Source: Paractinoplanes ferrugineus (GTDB lineage: Bacteria > Actinomycetota > Actinomycetes > Mycobacteriales > Micromonosporaceae). From it: a stretch of DNA of 64,000 bases. Positions 17,406 to 26,844 of the stretch are shown here, piece after piece (within the stretch, counting starts at the first letter, position 1; every line of letters starts with the position of its first letter). Under the pieces are notes generated by a model. That model made no database searches. It saw only the letters and a program-made list of their open reading frames with translations, and was not told where the DNA came from. The position numbers and the translations under genes were made by a program. The stretch lies in contig NZ_BOMM01000003.1 in NCBI RefSeq assembly GCF_016862195.1, positions 248,001 through 312,000 of the forward strand, given 5' to 3'.

Positions 17406-18566
17406 ATAGCGCTGATCGTCGGCGGCGGCATCGCCGGCACCGTCACCGCCCTCGCTCTGCACCGGGCCGGCTGGCAGCCCCGCCTCTTCGAGTCGCATCC
17501 CGCGGGAGCCGCCGACGAGCGCGGCGCCTTCCTGACCGTGGCCGTCAACGGCCTGACCGCCCTGCGTGCCCTCGACCTCGACCCGGCCCGGCTGCTCGCG
17601 GCCGGCTTCCCGACCCCGGAGATGGCCATGCACGGCGTCTCGGGCAAGAAGCTGGCGGTGCTTCCGCTCGGTGGGCCGGCCGCCGACGGCACGGTCACCA
17701 CGACCATCCGCCGGGCCGATCTCTACCGGTCGCTGCACGAGGTCGCGGCCGAGCGGGGCATCCCGATCGAGTACGGCCGGCGCCTGACCGGCTACACCGA
17801 GACGTCCACCGGGGTGCAGGCGAGCTTCGACGACGGCTCGCTCGCCCGGGGCGACCTCCTGGTCGGCGCGGACGGTCTGCGATCCCGTACCCGGCAGATC
17901 CTGAATCCCGCCGGGCCCGAACCGACATTCCTCGGCCTGCTCAACGCCGGGGGGTTCAGCACCGCGCCGGTCGACGCCGAGCTGGACCGCACGCCCGGCC
18001 TGATGCACATGGCCTTCGGCCGCAAAGCGTTCTTCGGCTGGGTGCCGGCGCCGGACGGCTCGGTGTGGTGGTTCGCCAACCCGCCCAGCCCGACCGCCGC
18101 CCGCCCCGGCGACTTCACGCCCGAGTCCTGGCGGTCCTATCTGATCGAGCTGTTCCGCGACGACGAACTGCCGGCCGCCGCGATCATCCGGGCCACCGAC
18201 GTGGCGATCGGCCCGTGGAACACCGACGACCTGCGCCGGGTTCCGGTGTGGCGGTCGGAACGGGTGGTGCTGGTCGGTGATGCCGCCCATGCCGTGGCTC
18301 CGTCGGCCGGCCAGGGCGCGGCGATGGCGATCGAGGACGCGGTCGTGCTCGGGCGCTGCCTCGCCGACGGCGGGGGACTCGCCGGTTACGAACGGATCCG
18401 CCGCCCGCGGGTGGAGAAAGTGGTGACGGCCGGCCGGCGCAGTGGCAGTGGCAAGACCGCCGGCCCGATCGGCTCGGTGGTCCGGGACGCGATGTTGCCG
18501 CTGGCCATGAAGATGCTCTATCGCAAGGGCAATCCGCAGGGGTGGATTCTCGACCACCGGTTGTGA
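17397..18566 (+). CDS. FAD-dependent monooxygenase
   Basis: 389-residue group A flavoprotein hydroxylase (PHBH fold). Rossmann motif IVGGGIAGTVTALALHRAG at the N-terminus, DG-type motif LLVGADGLRSRTR (~155-167), and GDAAHAVAPSAGQGAAMAIEDAVVL (~300-324) for FAD ribityl binding. Such enzymes hydroxylate aromatic or polyketide substrates, and relatives (TetX-type) inactivate antibiotics. Divergent from and probably repressed by the PadR protein, which points to an inducible, xenobiotic-responsive role (inference). Confidence 0.88.
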   Translation: MTKIALIVGGGIAGTVTALALHRAGWQPRLFESHPAGAADERGAFLTVAVNGLTALRALDLDPARLLAAGFPTPEMAMHGVSGKKLAVLPLGGPAADGTVTTTIRRADLYRSLHEVAAERGIPIEYGRRLTGYTETSTGVQASFDDGSLARGDLLVGADGLRSRTRQILNPAGPEPTFLGLLNAGGFSTAPVDAELDRTPGLMHMAFGRKAFFGWVPAPDGSVWWFANPPSPTAARPGDFTPESWRSYLIELFRDDELPAAAIIRATDVAIGPWNTDDLRRVPVWRSERVVLVGDAAHAVAPSAGQGAAMAIEDAVVLGRCLADGGGLAGYERIRRPRVEKVVTAGRRSGSGKTAGPIGSVVRDAMLPLAMKMLYRKGNPQGWILDHRL

Positions 18567-18600
18567 CAACTTAGCCTTAGGGATCGTTCAGGAAAGCCAT

Positions 18601-18606
18601 TACGAT
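18601..18606 (+). promoter_or_regulatory. Probable -10 box of icmA (leaderless)
   Basis: TACGAT lies 6 bases before the ATG at 18613, with no ribosome-binding site between. Transcription is predicted to start on the A of the ATG. Confidence 0.5.
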
Positions 18607-18612
18607 GACGGC

Positions 18613-20286
18613 ATGGACGCTGCCGACATCGACGCCGGACGGGAGCGCTGGCAACGGCGCTACGACGCCTCACGTAAGCGCGACGCCGACTTCACCACGC
18701 TCTCCGGAGCGCGTGTCGATCCGGTCTACGGGCCGCCTCAAGGCGCCGACTACCCGGGCTTCGAACGGATCGGCTGGCCCGGCGAGTTCCCCTACACGCG
18801 TGGGCTCTATCCGACCGGCTACCGCGGGCGCACCTGGACGATCCGGCAGTTCGCCGGCTTCGGCAACGCGCAGCAGACCAACGAGCGCTACAAGATGATC
18901 CTGGCCGCCGGCGGTGGCGGACTCAGCGTGGCGTTCGACATGCCGACGCTGATGGGCCGCGACTCCGACGACCCGCAGTCGCTGGGCGAGGTGGGCCACT
19001 GCGGGGTGGCGATCGACTCGGCCGCCGACATGGACGTGCTCTTCGACGGCATCAGCCTGCAGGACGTCACGACCAGCATGACGATCTCCGGGCCGGCCGT
19101 CCCGGTCTTCGTGATGTACCTGGTGGCCGCCGAGCGGCAGGGCGCCGACCTCAGCAAGCTCGACGGCACGCTGCAGACCGACATCTTCAAGGAGTACATC
19201 GCGCAGAAGGAGTGGCTCTTCGAGCCGGAGCCGCACCTGCGCCTGATCGGCGACCTGATGGAATATTGCGCGCGCGAGATCCCCAAATACAAACCGCTCT
19301 CGGTCAGCGGCTACCACATCCGCGAGGCGGGCTCGACCGCCGCGCAGGAACTGGCCTACACGCTTGCCGACGGCTTCGGCTACGTCGAGTTGGGGCTCTC
19401 GCGCGGGCTCGACGTCAACCAGTTCGCGCCCGGCCTGAGCTTCTTCTTCGACTCGCACATCGACTTCTTCGAGGAGATCGCCAAGTTCCGGGCGGCCCGG
19501 CGCATCTGGGCCCGGCACCTGCGCGACGACTACGGCGCCACCAGCGAGAAGGCGCTGTGGCTCAAGTTCCACACGCAGACCGCCGGGGTCAGCCTCACCG
19601 CCCAGCAGCCGGTCAACAACGTGGTGCGGACCGCCGTCGAGGCGCTGGCCGCGGTGCTCGGCGGCACCAACTCGCTGCACACCAACGCGCTCGACGAGAC
19701 GCTCGCGCTGCCCACCGACGAGTCGGCCGAGATCGCGCTGCGCACCCAGCAGGTGCTGATGGAGGAGACGGGCGTGGTCAACGTGGCCGACCCGCTCGGC
19801 GGTTCCTGGTTCGTCGAGGAACTGACCGACCGCATCGAGGCCGAGGCGGAGGAGATCTTCGCGCGCATCCGCGAGCTGGGTCACGACGGCAGCATCACGG
19901 CCGGCATCCTGCGCGGCATCGAGGACGGCTGGTTCACCGGGAACATCGCCGAGGCCGCGTTCGTCTACCAGCAGGCGCTCGAGAAGAACGAGAAGCGGAT
20001 CGTCGGGGTCAACGCGCACACCGGCACCGTGGCGAAGGGGCTGGAAATTCTCCGCGTCTCGCACGAGGTCGAGGTGGTGCAGCGGCGCGAGCTGGGCGAG
20101 CGGCGGGCCACCCGCGATGCCGTACGCGTCAAGGCCGCCCTCGATCGCATGGTGGCCGCGGCCCGGAGCAGCGAGAACATGATCCCGCACATGCTCGAGG
20201 CGGCGCGCGCGGAAGCGACTCTCGGGGAGATCTGCGGGGTGTTGAAACAGGAGTGGGGCATCTACCGCGAGCCGGCCCGCTTCTGA
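18613..20286 (+). CDS. icmA: Isobutyryl-CoA mutase large subunit
   Basis: 557-residue B12-dependent mutase large subunit with the TIM-barrel substrate domain only; no C-terminal cobalamin-binding domain, so a separate small subunit (IcmB) is required and is not in the window. The residues that separate isobutyryl-CoA mutase from methylmalonyl-CoA mutase read F80 (TIRQFAGF, Tyr in methylmalonyl-CoA mutase) and Q198 (KEYIAQKEW, Arg in methylmalonyl-CoA mutase): the isobutyryl-CoA mutase pair. It would interconvert isobutyryl-CoA and n-butyryl-CoA, linking valine breakdown to butyrate and polyketide precursor pools. meaB lies upstream. Confidence 0.88.
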   Translation: MDAADIDAGRERWQRRYDASRKRDADFTTLSGARVDPVYGPPQGADYPGFERIGWPGEFPYTRGLYPTGYRGRTWTIRQFAGFGNAQQTNERYKMILAAGGGGLSVAFDMPTLMGRDSDDPQSLGEVGHCGVAIDSAADMDVLFDGISLQDVTTSMTISGPAVPVFVMYLVAAERQGADLSKLDGTLQTDIFKEYIAQKEWLFEPEPHLRLIGDLMEYCAREIPKYKPLSVSGYHIREAGSTAAQELAYTLADGFGYVELGLSRGLDVNQFAPGLSFFFDSHIDFFEEIAKFRAARRIWARHLRDDYGATSEKALWLKFHTQTAGVSLTAQQPVNNVVRTAVEALAAVLGGTNSLHTNALDETLALPTDESAEIALRTQQVLMEETGVVNVADPLGGSWFVEELTDRIEAEAEEIFARIRELGHDGSITAGILRGIEDGWFTGNIAEAAFVYQQALEKNEKRIVGVNAHTGTVAKGLEILRVSHEVEVVQRRELGERRATRDAVRVKAALDRMVAAARSSENMIPHMLEAARAEATLGEICGVLKQEWGIYREPARF

Positions 20287-20439
20287 TCGACAAACCGGAC
20301 GAAATGCGCACGCGGCCCGGCGATATTGCGCAACGGCCCGGATAAGCCGAGTATCGGCGGCACGTGTGGTTGTGACGTCCGATATCGGCCGCCCCGCGGC
20401 ACGCCGAACCGCCTTGTCAGCGTGCGAGACTAGGTAACC

Positions 20440-21402
20440 ATGAGCGACCCACGGACCACTCCGTCGATCTTCACCCGCGGCGCGGTCGATCTCAGCGCGC
20501 TGCGCGCCCCGGCCCCCTCCGCGGCACCGAGCCGCCCGGCCCCGGACAACGCTTCCGCCGGGCCCTCCTCGGGAGCCTCCGGCGGGGCCGACAGCGGTGC
20601 CCCGGGCACGCCGAGCTTCCCGGGCGGCGGCGCTGAAACGATCATCGCGGTCACCGAGGCCAACTTCCAGACAGCCGTCCTCGAGCGTTCCCTGACGACC
20701 CCGGTCATCCTCGACTTCTGGGCCGACTGGTGCGAGCCGTGCAAGCAGCTCTCGCCGGTGCTCGAACGGCTCGCCGAAGCCGGCGGTGGCTCCTGGGTGC
20801 TCGGCAAGATCGATGTGGACGCCAACCCGCGGCTCGCCCAGGCACTGCGCGTGCAGGGCATCCCGATGGTGGTCGCGGTGGTCGGCGGCCAGCTGGTCGA
20901 AGGCTTCACCGGCGTGCTCCCCGAGCACCAGGTCAAGCAATATGTCGACGCTGTCCTCAAGGCCGGTGGCATCTCCGTCGAGACGCCCGCCGACCCGCGC
21001 ATCGACGCCGCCGACGACGCCCTCATGGTGGGCGACCTCGACGTGGCCGAACAGGCGTACAAGAAGATCCTCGCCGAGACGCCCAACGACGCCGCCGCCG
21101 AGTCCGGCCTCGCCCAGGTCGCCCTCTACCGCCGGGTGAGCGACGCCGACCCGGCCGCCGTCGCCGCCAAAGCCGCGGCCGACCCCGACGACCTCGACGC
21201 GCAGCGGCTCGCCGCCGACTTCGAGGTGCTCAGCGGTGCGGCCGACAAGGCCTACACGCGGCTGGTCGCCCTCATCAAACGCACCGCCGGCGACGACCGC
21301 GACGCCGTACGCAAGCATCTGTTGTCGCTGTTCAGCGTGGCCGGGCCGGACGACCCGGCGGTGGCCGGCGCCCGTCGCGCCCTGGCCAGCGCACTCTTCT
21401 AG
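20440..21402 (+). CDS. YbbN/CnoX-like thioredoxin-TPR co-chaperone
   Basis: 320-residue protein: a ~65-residue Pro/Ser/Gly-rich N-terminus, a thioredoxin domain (~68-175) with the active site WADWCEPCKQ (C98, C101) and a cis-Pro loop QGIPMVVAV, then a helical TPR-like domain (~185-320). The layout matches YbbN/CnoX holdases that hand clients to GroEL and DnaK. Unlike the redox-dead E. coli YbbN, both Cys of the CxxC are present, so redox activity is plausible. The arginase-family gene starts 12 bases downstream and is probably co-transcribed. Confidence 0.86.
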   Translation: MSDPRTTPSIFTRGAVDLSALRAPAPSAAPSRPAPDNASAGPSSGASGGADSGAPGTPSFPGGGAETIIAVTEANFQTAVLERSLTTPVILDFWADWCEPCKQLSPVLERLAEAGGGSWVLGKIDVDANPRLAQALRVQGIPMVVAVVGGQLVEGFTGVLPEHQVKQYVDAVLKAGGISVETPADPRIDAADDALMVGDLDVAEQAYKKILAETPNDAAAESGLAQVALYRRVSDADPAAVAAKAAADPDDLDAQRLAADFEVLSGAADKAYTRLVALIKRTAGDDRDAVRKHLLSLFSVAGPDDPAVAGARRALASALF

Positions 21403-21414
21403 ACGGGAGGCTCC

Positions 21415-24400
21415 GTGCGCCGCATCGCAGTCCTCGACGCACCGTCCAATCTCGGTCTGCGCCCGCCGACCGCGACCTCGGTGCCGGGCTGCGCCAAGGC
21501 GCCCGGAGCCCTCCGCGACCACGGCCTGCTCACCCGGCTGCACGCCCGCGACGCCGGCTGCCTGACCCCGCCCCGCTACGACCCGGGCGACTGGCGGCCG
21601 GGCGACGGGGTGGCGCACGCCGAACAGATCGCCGCCTATTCCCGAGCGCTTGCCGACCGCATCGGCGCCATCCTCGACGCCGGTGAGTTCCCGGTGATCC
21701 TCGGCGGCGACTGCTCCATCCTGCTCGGCTCGGGCCTGGCCATGCACCGCCTCGGCGAAGCTGTCGGCGGCCGCATCGGCCTGGTCTTCGTGGACGGCCA
21801 CTCCGACTTCCGGCACCCCGGCAACGCGTCCTACGTGGGTGCCGCCGCCGGTGAGGACCTGGCCCTGGTCACCGGCCGAGGCCAGGCCGACCTCGCCTCC
21901 ATCGAGGGCCGCCGGCCCTACTTCCGCGACATCGACGTGGTCGTGCTCGGCCTGCGCGCCCAGGACGAATACCGCCTGGACCTGCAGGCCGCCGGCATCG
22001 TCACCCGCCCGGTCCCGGCCCTGCGCGCCGAGGGCGCCGCCCGCAGCGCCCAGTGGGCCCGCGACCAACTCGTCGACTGCGCCGGCTACTGGCTGCACGT
22101 CGACGTCGACGTGCTCGACCCCGCCGTCATGCCGGCCGTCGACGCCCCGTCCCCGGGCGGCATCGCCTTCCCCGAACTGGAAATCCTCCTGGCCGGCCTG
22201 GTCGAATCCCCCCACTGCCTGGGCGTCGAGATCACCGTCTTCGACCCCGACTACGACCCCGACGGCACCTACGCCGAAGAAATCACCAACGCCGTAGCAG
22301 CCGGCCTCGCCGCCGCCCGCACGGTAACCCCCCGCCCCGACCTGATCGCCGCCCGAGCCGACCTCTCCAGCCCGCCCCACGCCCGCCCCACCCCAGCCGC
22401 CGCGCCGGCCGTCGCTCTGCCGGCTGTCGCTTCACCGGCTGTCGCTTCGCCGGCTGTCGCTCTGCCGGCTGTCGCTCCGGCGGAGCCGGATTCGGTTGAG
22501 GCCGCTTCGGTTGAGGCCGCTTCGGCTCGCGGTGGATCCGGGCTTGGTGCTTCGGCCGCTGGTCTCGGCACCCCCGCCGCGGGTTTCGGTGCTTCGACCG
22601 TCGGTCTTGGCGCTTCGACCGTCGGTTTTGGCGCCTCGGGTGGCGGCCTTGGCGCCTCGAGCGGTGGTGGGTCAGGTCTTAGCCCCTCGGGCGCCGTTGA
22701 GCTGGGTCTTGCTGCTCCGGGCGCAGGCCTCGGCGCTCCGGTCGTTGCTGGGGCCGGCGTCGACGCCTTGGCCGCTGGCGGATCCGGGCCGGACCCTCAG
22801 ACCGAGGAGGCCGCGCCGAGCGCCGATGAGCACGCTTCGTCTGCGGTTGACCACTCAGGCGATGAGTTCCCGGAGCCGCGGTCCGGCTCAGGTCTCGTCG
22901 CCGATGAGGTGCCGGCGCAACGGCGTTCGAGTCCGAGGGCCGCGCTCGACGGCCTCCCTCGACTACGCCCCGGTCTCGGCGGTCCGCCTGGCTCGGGTCG
23001 GTCCGGTTCGGGTCCGCTCGGCTCGGGCCCGTCCGGTTCGAGTCCGTCCGGTTCGGGTTCGGGTGCGGCAGCGGATGAGGTGCCGGCGCAGCGGCGCTCG
23101 GGTCTGGGCGCTGCTCTCGGCGATCTGTCCGCCCGGCGTGCCGGTCTTGGCGCTCGTCTCGGCGATCAGCGCGGGGCACGCGCGGACTTGGGCGATGAGC
23201 CGGCGCCCCGGTTGAGATCGAGTGCTGCGCTTGACGATGAGTTCGGTTCGCGCCCCGGGCTGGGTGCTTCGCTTGACGATTTGCCGGGCCGTTCCGGAGC
23301 TCGTGCCGGCTTGGCCAGGCCCTCCCGGGCCGACGCTGACCGGCCCGGCTTCGGCGGGCCTCGCTCCGCCCTCCTCGGACCGGTCCCGCTCCCGGCCGGC
23401 ACGGAGGACGCTGCCGAATCGGATCCGCCTCCGACATCCTCCTTCAACCCGCTCGCCGCGGCACTGGCCGCCTCCAAGACGTCGCCACCGGCCACCGACT
23501 CGGTGCCGGTACCGGGGCCGTTGGAATCCACCCCGGCGGAATCCGCCCAAGAAGCTGAGCTGACCGATAGCCGGCCCGCCCCCGAGCGGGACGTCGCAGC
23601 GCCGGAGGCCGTCGCGCAGCACGCCGATCCGGACGCCCTCGAGCAGAGCGACGCCGATCCAGATGCCGGCGTGGGGGACGAGGCCGACCAAAACGACGCT
23701 GAGCTGGCCGCCTTCGCGTCGGACGGCGCCGGACCGGGCACCGCTGAGCTGGACGCTTTCGCGTCGGACGGCGCCGGATCGGGCACCGCTGAGCTGGACG
23801 CTTTCGCGTCGGACGGCGCCGGGCCGGGCACCGCTGAGCTGGACGAGGCCGGGCAGGGCGATGTCTCCGTGGAGGCTGCCGTTACAGACGATGCCGCCGT
23901 GGACGCTGCCGATGCGGGTGACGCTGAGCCGGGTGCGGCTGAGCAGGGCGACGCTGAGTGGGGTGGCCCTTCGGCGGGCGACGAAGACTTGGGTGGCAAT
24001 GAGAACGGCGACGTCGAGCTAGCCGCCGCTGAGTCACCCGGCTCGCAGTGGAGTGCGGTGGCGCCCGGCGACTCGGGGCCGCTGGATGCCGACCTCGGTG
24101 ACGCCGCGCGTGGGGAAGCCGCGCCGGATGACATTGCGCCGGCTGACGTGACGCCGGAAAGCACGGCACCGGAAGACGCAGTGCGGGCTGACGTAGCGCT
24201 GGAGGACGCGGCGCTGGAAGACGTAGCGCCGGAAGACTCGGCGCTGGGTGGCGTGGAGGTGGGGGACGCTGCTGAGGCGGCCCGGGTAGGGGACCTCGGC
24301 GGGGAGGGCGCGAGCGATTCGTCCGCTGAAGTGCCGATTGTCGCTGATGGGGCGGACGGGGCGCGCGCTGAGGCTGCGGCGGATGGGGCGCGCGCTGAGG

Positions 24401-24753
24401 CTGCGGCGGACGGGGCGCGCGCTGAGGCTGCGGCGGGGGAGCCGGAAGATGGCGGGGGGCCGGTCCGGATGGGGTCGCGGCCGCTGGGGCAGGCGCCTCT
24501 GCTTGATTCGGATCCGCTGCCCGCTACTCGGCCGGGGATGCTGCGGCCGCGCTCCGGCGAGGACTGGGCAGCTGGGGAGCGGGCAGCTGGGGAGCGGGCA
24601 GCTGGGGAACGGGCGGCTGGGGAACGGGCGGCTGGGGAACGGGCGGCTGGGGAGCGGGCCGTCGGCGACCGGGCGGGCGCCGACGGGTTCTCGCTGCCGG
24701 TTCAGCGGCCGGTCTTTGACGTGGGAGCTGGGTCGTCGGCCGATCTCGCCTGA
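21415..24753 (+). CDS. Arginase-family hydrolase with giant disordered tail
   Basis: 1112 residues from a GTG start. Residues 1-305 are a ureohydrolase (arginase/agmatinase/formiminoglutamase) domain: GGDCSILLG (97-105), VDGHSDFRHPG (127-136), HVDVDVLDPAVMPAVDAPSPGG (228-249) and EITVFDP (272-278). The metal-binding GGDHS of arginase reads GGDCS here. About 800 further residues are low-complexity: an AVxxP stretch, GLGAS-type repeats, then a long acidic Ala/Asp/Glu region with 15-residue ELDAFASDGAGPGTA repeats, DGARAEAAA repeats and GERAA repeats. No stop interrupts them. The tail is predicted disordered; function unknown. Substrate of the hydrolase unassigned. Converges with the penicillin-binding protein gene. 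Confidence 0.78.
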   Translation: MRRIAVLDAPSNLGLRPPTATSVPGCAKAPGALRDHGLLTRLHARDAGCLTPPRYDPGDWRPGDGVAHAEQIAAYSRALADRIGAILDAGEFPVILGGDCSILLGSGLAMHRLGEAVGGRIGLVFVDGHSDFRHPGNASYVGAAAGEDLALVTGRGQADLASIEGRRPYFRDIDVVVLGLRAQDEYRLDLQAAGIVTRPVPALRAEGAARSAQWARDQLVDCAGYWLHVDVDVLDPAVMPAVDAPSPGGIAFPELEILLAGLVESPHCLGVEITVFDPDYDPDGTYAEEITNAVAAGLAAARTVTPRPDLIAARADLSSPPHARPTPAAAPAVALPAVASPAVASPAVALPAVAPAEPDSVEAASVEAASARGGSGLGASAAGLGTPAAGFGASTVGLGASTVGFGASGGGLGASSGGGSGLSPSGAVELGLAAPGAGLGAPVVAGAGVDALAAGGSGPDPQTEEAAPSADEHASSAVDHSGDEFPEPRSGSGLVADEVPAQRRSSPRAALDGLPRLRPGLGGPPGSGRSGSGPLGSGPSGSSPSGSGSGAAADEVPAQRRSGLGAALGDLSARRAGLGARLGDQRGARADLGDEPAPRLRSSAALDDEFGSRPGLGASLDDLPGRSGARAGLARPSRADADRPGFGGPRSALLGPVPLPAGTEDAAESDPPPTSSFNPLAAALAASKTSPPATDSVPVPGPLESTPAESAQEAELTDSRPAPERDVAAPEAVAQHADPDALEQSDADPDAGVGDEADQNDAELAAFASDGAGPGTAELDAFASDGAGSGTAELDAFASDGAGPGTAELDEAGQGDVSVEAAVTDDAAVDAADAGDAEPGAAEQGDAEWGGPSAGDEDLGGNENGDVELAAAESPGSQWSAVAPGDSGPLDADLGDAARGEAAPDDIAPADVTPESTAPEDAVRADVALEDAALEDVAPEDSALGGVEVGDAAEAARVGDLGGEGASDSSAEVPIVADGADGARAEAAADGARAEAAADGARAEAAAGEPEDGGGPVRMGSRPLGQAPLLDSDPLPATRPGMLRPRSGEDWAAGERAAGERAAGERAAGERAAGERAAGERAVGDRAGADGFSLPVQRPVFDVGAGSSADLA
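22411..22485 (+). repeat. Five 15-bp tandem repeats in arginase tail
   Basis: Unit GTCGCTCTGCCGGCT and close variants, five copies head-to-tail, in frame (V-A-x-P-A). Third positions vary, so part of the divergence is synonymous. Confidence 0.85.
23698..23832 (+). repeat. Three 45-bp tandem repeats in arginase tail
   Basis: Three nearly identical 45-bp units encoding A-ELDAFASDGAGPGT (15 residues each), followed by a partial fourth. Near-identity at the DNA level suggests recent duplication. Confidence 0.85.
24367..24435 (+). repeat. 27-bp tandem repeats in arginase tail
   Basis: Unit encodes AEAAADGAR; two full copies plus a partial third, nearly identical in DNA sequence. Confidence 0.8.
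24568..24657 (+). repeat. Six 15-bp tandem repeats near the arginase C-terminus
   Basis: Unit GCAGCTGGGGAGCGG (A-A-G-E-R) repeated six times with G/A and A/G variants at two positions only. A likely site of slipped-strand length variation. Confidence 0.85.
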
Positions 24754-24755
24754 GG

Positions 24756-26684
24756 CTATTTGCTCAGCGTGTTCAGGAAGTTCGCGACGATCGGGACGGC
24801 CGCTTCGGAGCCGGCGCCGCCCTTCTGGACCATTACGGCGAACGCGACGTCGCCCTGGTAGCCGATGAACCACGAGTGGGTGTCCTTGCTCGACTCGTCG
24901 AACTCGGCGGTGCCGGTCTTGCCGAACACCGGGCCACCCTTGACGCCCTTCAGCGCGGTGCCGGTGCCGTCGGTCACGACCTCGCGCATCATCGACTTCA
25001 GGGCGGCGACGGCGTCGGCGTCCAGCGGGGGGCCGTCCGCGACGGCCTTGGCGGGGGCCGGGTCGAGGACCACCTTGGGCTGCTTGAACTGGCCGCAGGC
25101 GACGGCCGCGGCGACGGACGCCATGGCGACCGGGCTGACCGCGGTGGCGCCCTGGCCGAACGTGGCGGCGGCCAGTTCGGTGGGGCTGCCGGCGGGGGAG
25201 ATCTTGCCGCTGAACGCGTCGACGCCGATGTCCCACTGGCCGCCCAGGCCGAGGGCGGTGGCGGCGTCGTTCAGGCCGGCCGCGCCGAGCTTCGCGGACA
25301 GGTTGACGAACGCGGTGTTGCACGACTTCGCGTAGTCCTCGTGGAACGGCACCTTGCCGAGCACTTCGCCACCGGAGTTCTTGAACTCGCGGCCGTCGAC
25401 GGCGATCGTCTTGGGGCAGTCGACCGGGGTGTCGGCGGTGACGGCCTTCTTCTGGAGCAGGCCGTACGCGGAGACGGTCTTGAATGTCGATCCGGGCGGG
25501 ACCTGGCCGGTCAGGGCGGTGTTGACGCTGCCGCCGTCGGGGCCGTTCCCGACCGCGAGCACCGTGCCGTCACTGACCTTGATGGCGACCAGGGAGCTCG
25601 GCTGCTTCTGGGTGGCGAGGGCGGCGTCGGCGGCGTTCTGGGTGGCGGCATCGATGCTGATCTTGATCGGCTTGCCGTCGACCGGCTTGGTGCTGAACAG
25701 CTGCGAGTCGCTGACCTTACCGTCGGCGGCCTCCCGGGCGATCACCACGGAGATCCCGGACGTGCCGCGCAGCGTGGTGTCGTACCGCTGCTGGATGCCA
25801 CCGTGCCCGACGACGTCGCCGCGGGCGACCGAGTCGGGGTTGGCGTCGATGTCCTCGCGGGTGGCCACGTCGGCGGTGCCGAGCAGCGCGCGGGCGAAGA
25901 CCCGGCTCGGGGCGAGCGGCTTCTGGCCCTCGTTGAAGACGGCGCCCTGGAACGTGCGTACCTTGTTGCGGATCTTGTCGTAGTCCGGTCGGCGCAGCGT
26001 GACCAGTTCGACGAACGCGTCCTTGTTGGCGTTCTTCACCCGGTCGGCCAGGTTCGTCATGTCGACCGCGACCTTGATGCTCTTGAACTGGGTGTCGAGG
26101 TCCTTCTGCAGCTGGGCCAGGTCGGTGACCCGCTGCGGTTCGATCCCGATCGTCACCACCTCACGCGCCGTCACCAGCGGTTTGCCGGCCGCGTCGAGGA
26201 TGTCGGCGCGTTTCGACGAGACCCGGCGGACCCGCAGTTTGTCGCCGGTGGCGAGTTCGCTCTGCACGATCGCCGGTTCCCACACCACCCGCCAGCCCTT
26301 GCTGCCCTGCTTGGTCAGGCGGACTTTGCTGTTGTAGGACCAGGGGGCGCCGCCGGGCAGCGTCCAGTCCAGCTTGACCTCGGCCGATGCGATGTCGCCA
26401 GTGGTCTTGGGCGCACCGACGGTGGTCAGCACGAGCGACTGCTTGGCCAGGTCGCCGGAGAGCTCCTGGAGTTGGGTCACGACGTCGTTGGCGGCGACCT
26501 TGCCGCCGTCCGCTGTCACGAACCCGACAGAGCTCAGGTTGCCACTACGCCAGCCCGCGAGGAAGGACTTGAGTGTGTCGTCCGGTCCGTCCTTGGAGCA
26601 GGCTGCTGTACCGCCCGCAACCAGTGCCAGCGCGGCCGCGATCGCGACCGGTCGGTAACGGGTCAGTTGCCGGCGGTGGGGCAT
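24756..26684 (-). CDS. Penicillin-binding protein (class B-like, lipoprotein)
   Basis: 642-residue peptidoglycan transpeptidase exported as a probable lipoprotein: basic N-terminus, hydrophobic stretch and Cys29 after GGTAA. Order: NTF2-like MecA-N domain (~35-145), PBP dimer domain (~155-320), transpeptidase domain (~340-640). Active-site motifs: SxxK at S399-K402 (PPGSTFK), SxN at S454-N456 (KSCNTAF), KTG at 589-591 (FGKTGTAEF). It cross-links peptidoglycan outside the membrane. The NTF2-like domain groups it with PbpA-like/MecA-like proteins of low beta-lactam affinity (family inference). RBS AAAGAGG precedes the ATG. Divergent from the glutamate dehydrogenase gene. Confidence 0.9.
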   Translation of the reverse strand: MPHRRQLTRYRPVAIAAALALVAGGTAACSKDGPDDTLKSFLAGWRSGNLSSVGFVTADGGKVAANDVVTQLQELSGDLAKQSLVLTTVGAPKTTGDIASAEVKLDWTLPGGAPWSYNSKVRLTKQGSKGWRVVWEPAIVQSELATGDKLRVRRVSSKRADILDAAGKPLVTAREVVTIGIEPQRVTDLAQLQKDLDTQFKSIKVAVDMTNLADRVKNANKDAFVELVTLRRPDYDKIRNKVRTFQGAVFNEGQKPLAPSRVFARALLGTADVATREDIDANPDSVARGDVVGHGGIQQRYDTTLRGTSGISVVIAREAADGKVSDSQLFSTKPVDGKPIKISIDAATQNAADAALATQKQPSSLVAIKVSDGTVLAVGNGPDGGSVNTALTGQVPPGSTFKTVSAYGLLQKKAVTADTPVDCPKTIAVDGREFKNSGGEVLGKVPFHEDYAKSCNTAFVNLSAKLGAAGLNDAATALGLGGQWDIGVDAFSGKISPAGSPTELAAATFGQGATAVSPVAMASVAAAVACGQFKQPKVVLDPAPAKAVADGPPLDADAVAALKSMMREVVTDGTGTALKGVKGGPVFGKTGTAEFDESSKDTHSWFIGYQGDVAFAVMVQKGGAGSEAAVPIVANFLNTLSK

Positions 26685-26844
26685 GGGGCACCTCTTTCTG
26701 GGTACGCCGTGGGGCGACGCTACGGAACGGTAACTAAAGACCGCTCGTCATGTGGACCCGGCAGGGGTGACGTGGGGCGAATTCGGCTCGGTTCGGCCCC
26801 AACCCACCACGGGTGTGATCCGGGCGCGTTGTGTCAGCCGTAGG

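Noticed and set aside
18567-18612. Cobalamin riboswitch upstream of the mutase
   Set aside because: The gap is only 46 bases and carries a leaderless-type promoter; no room or conserved B12-box seen. None found before mce or meaB either.
18613-20286. Methylmalonyl-CoA mutase large subunit
   Set aside because: Positions 80 and 198 are Phe and Gln, not the Tyr and Arg of methylmalonyl-CoA mutase, and there is no C-terminal cobalamin domain.
18670-22380. 1236-codon open frame on the minus strand
   Set aside because: It is antisense to icmA, the thioredoxin gene and the arginase domain; composition is the Gly/Arg/His/Asp-rich type that high-GC shadow frames produce. No domain visible.
22411-24657. 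CRISPR-like array
   Set aside because: The repeats are contiguous, in-frame coding units of 15-45 bp with no unique spacers.
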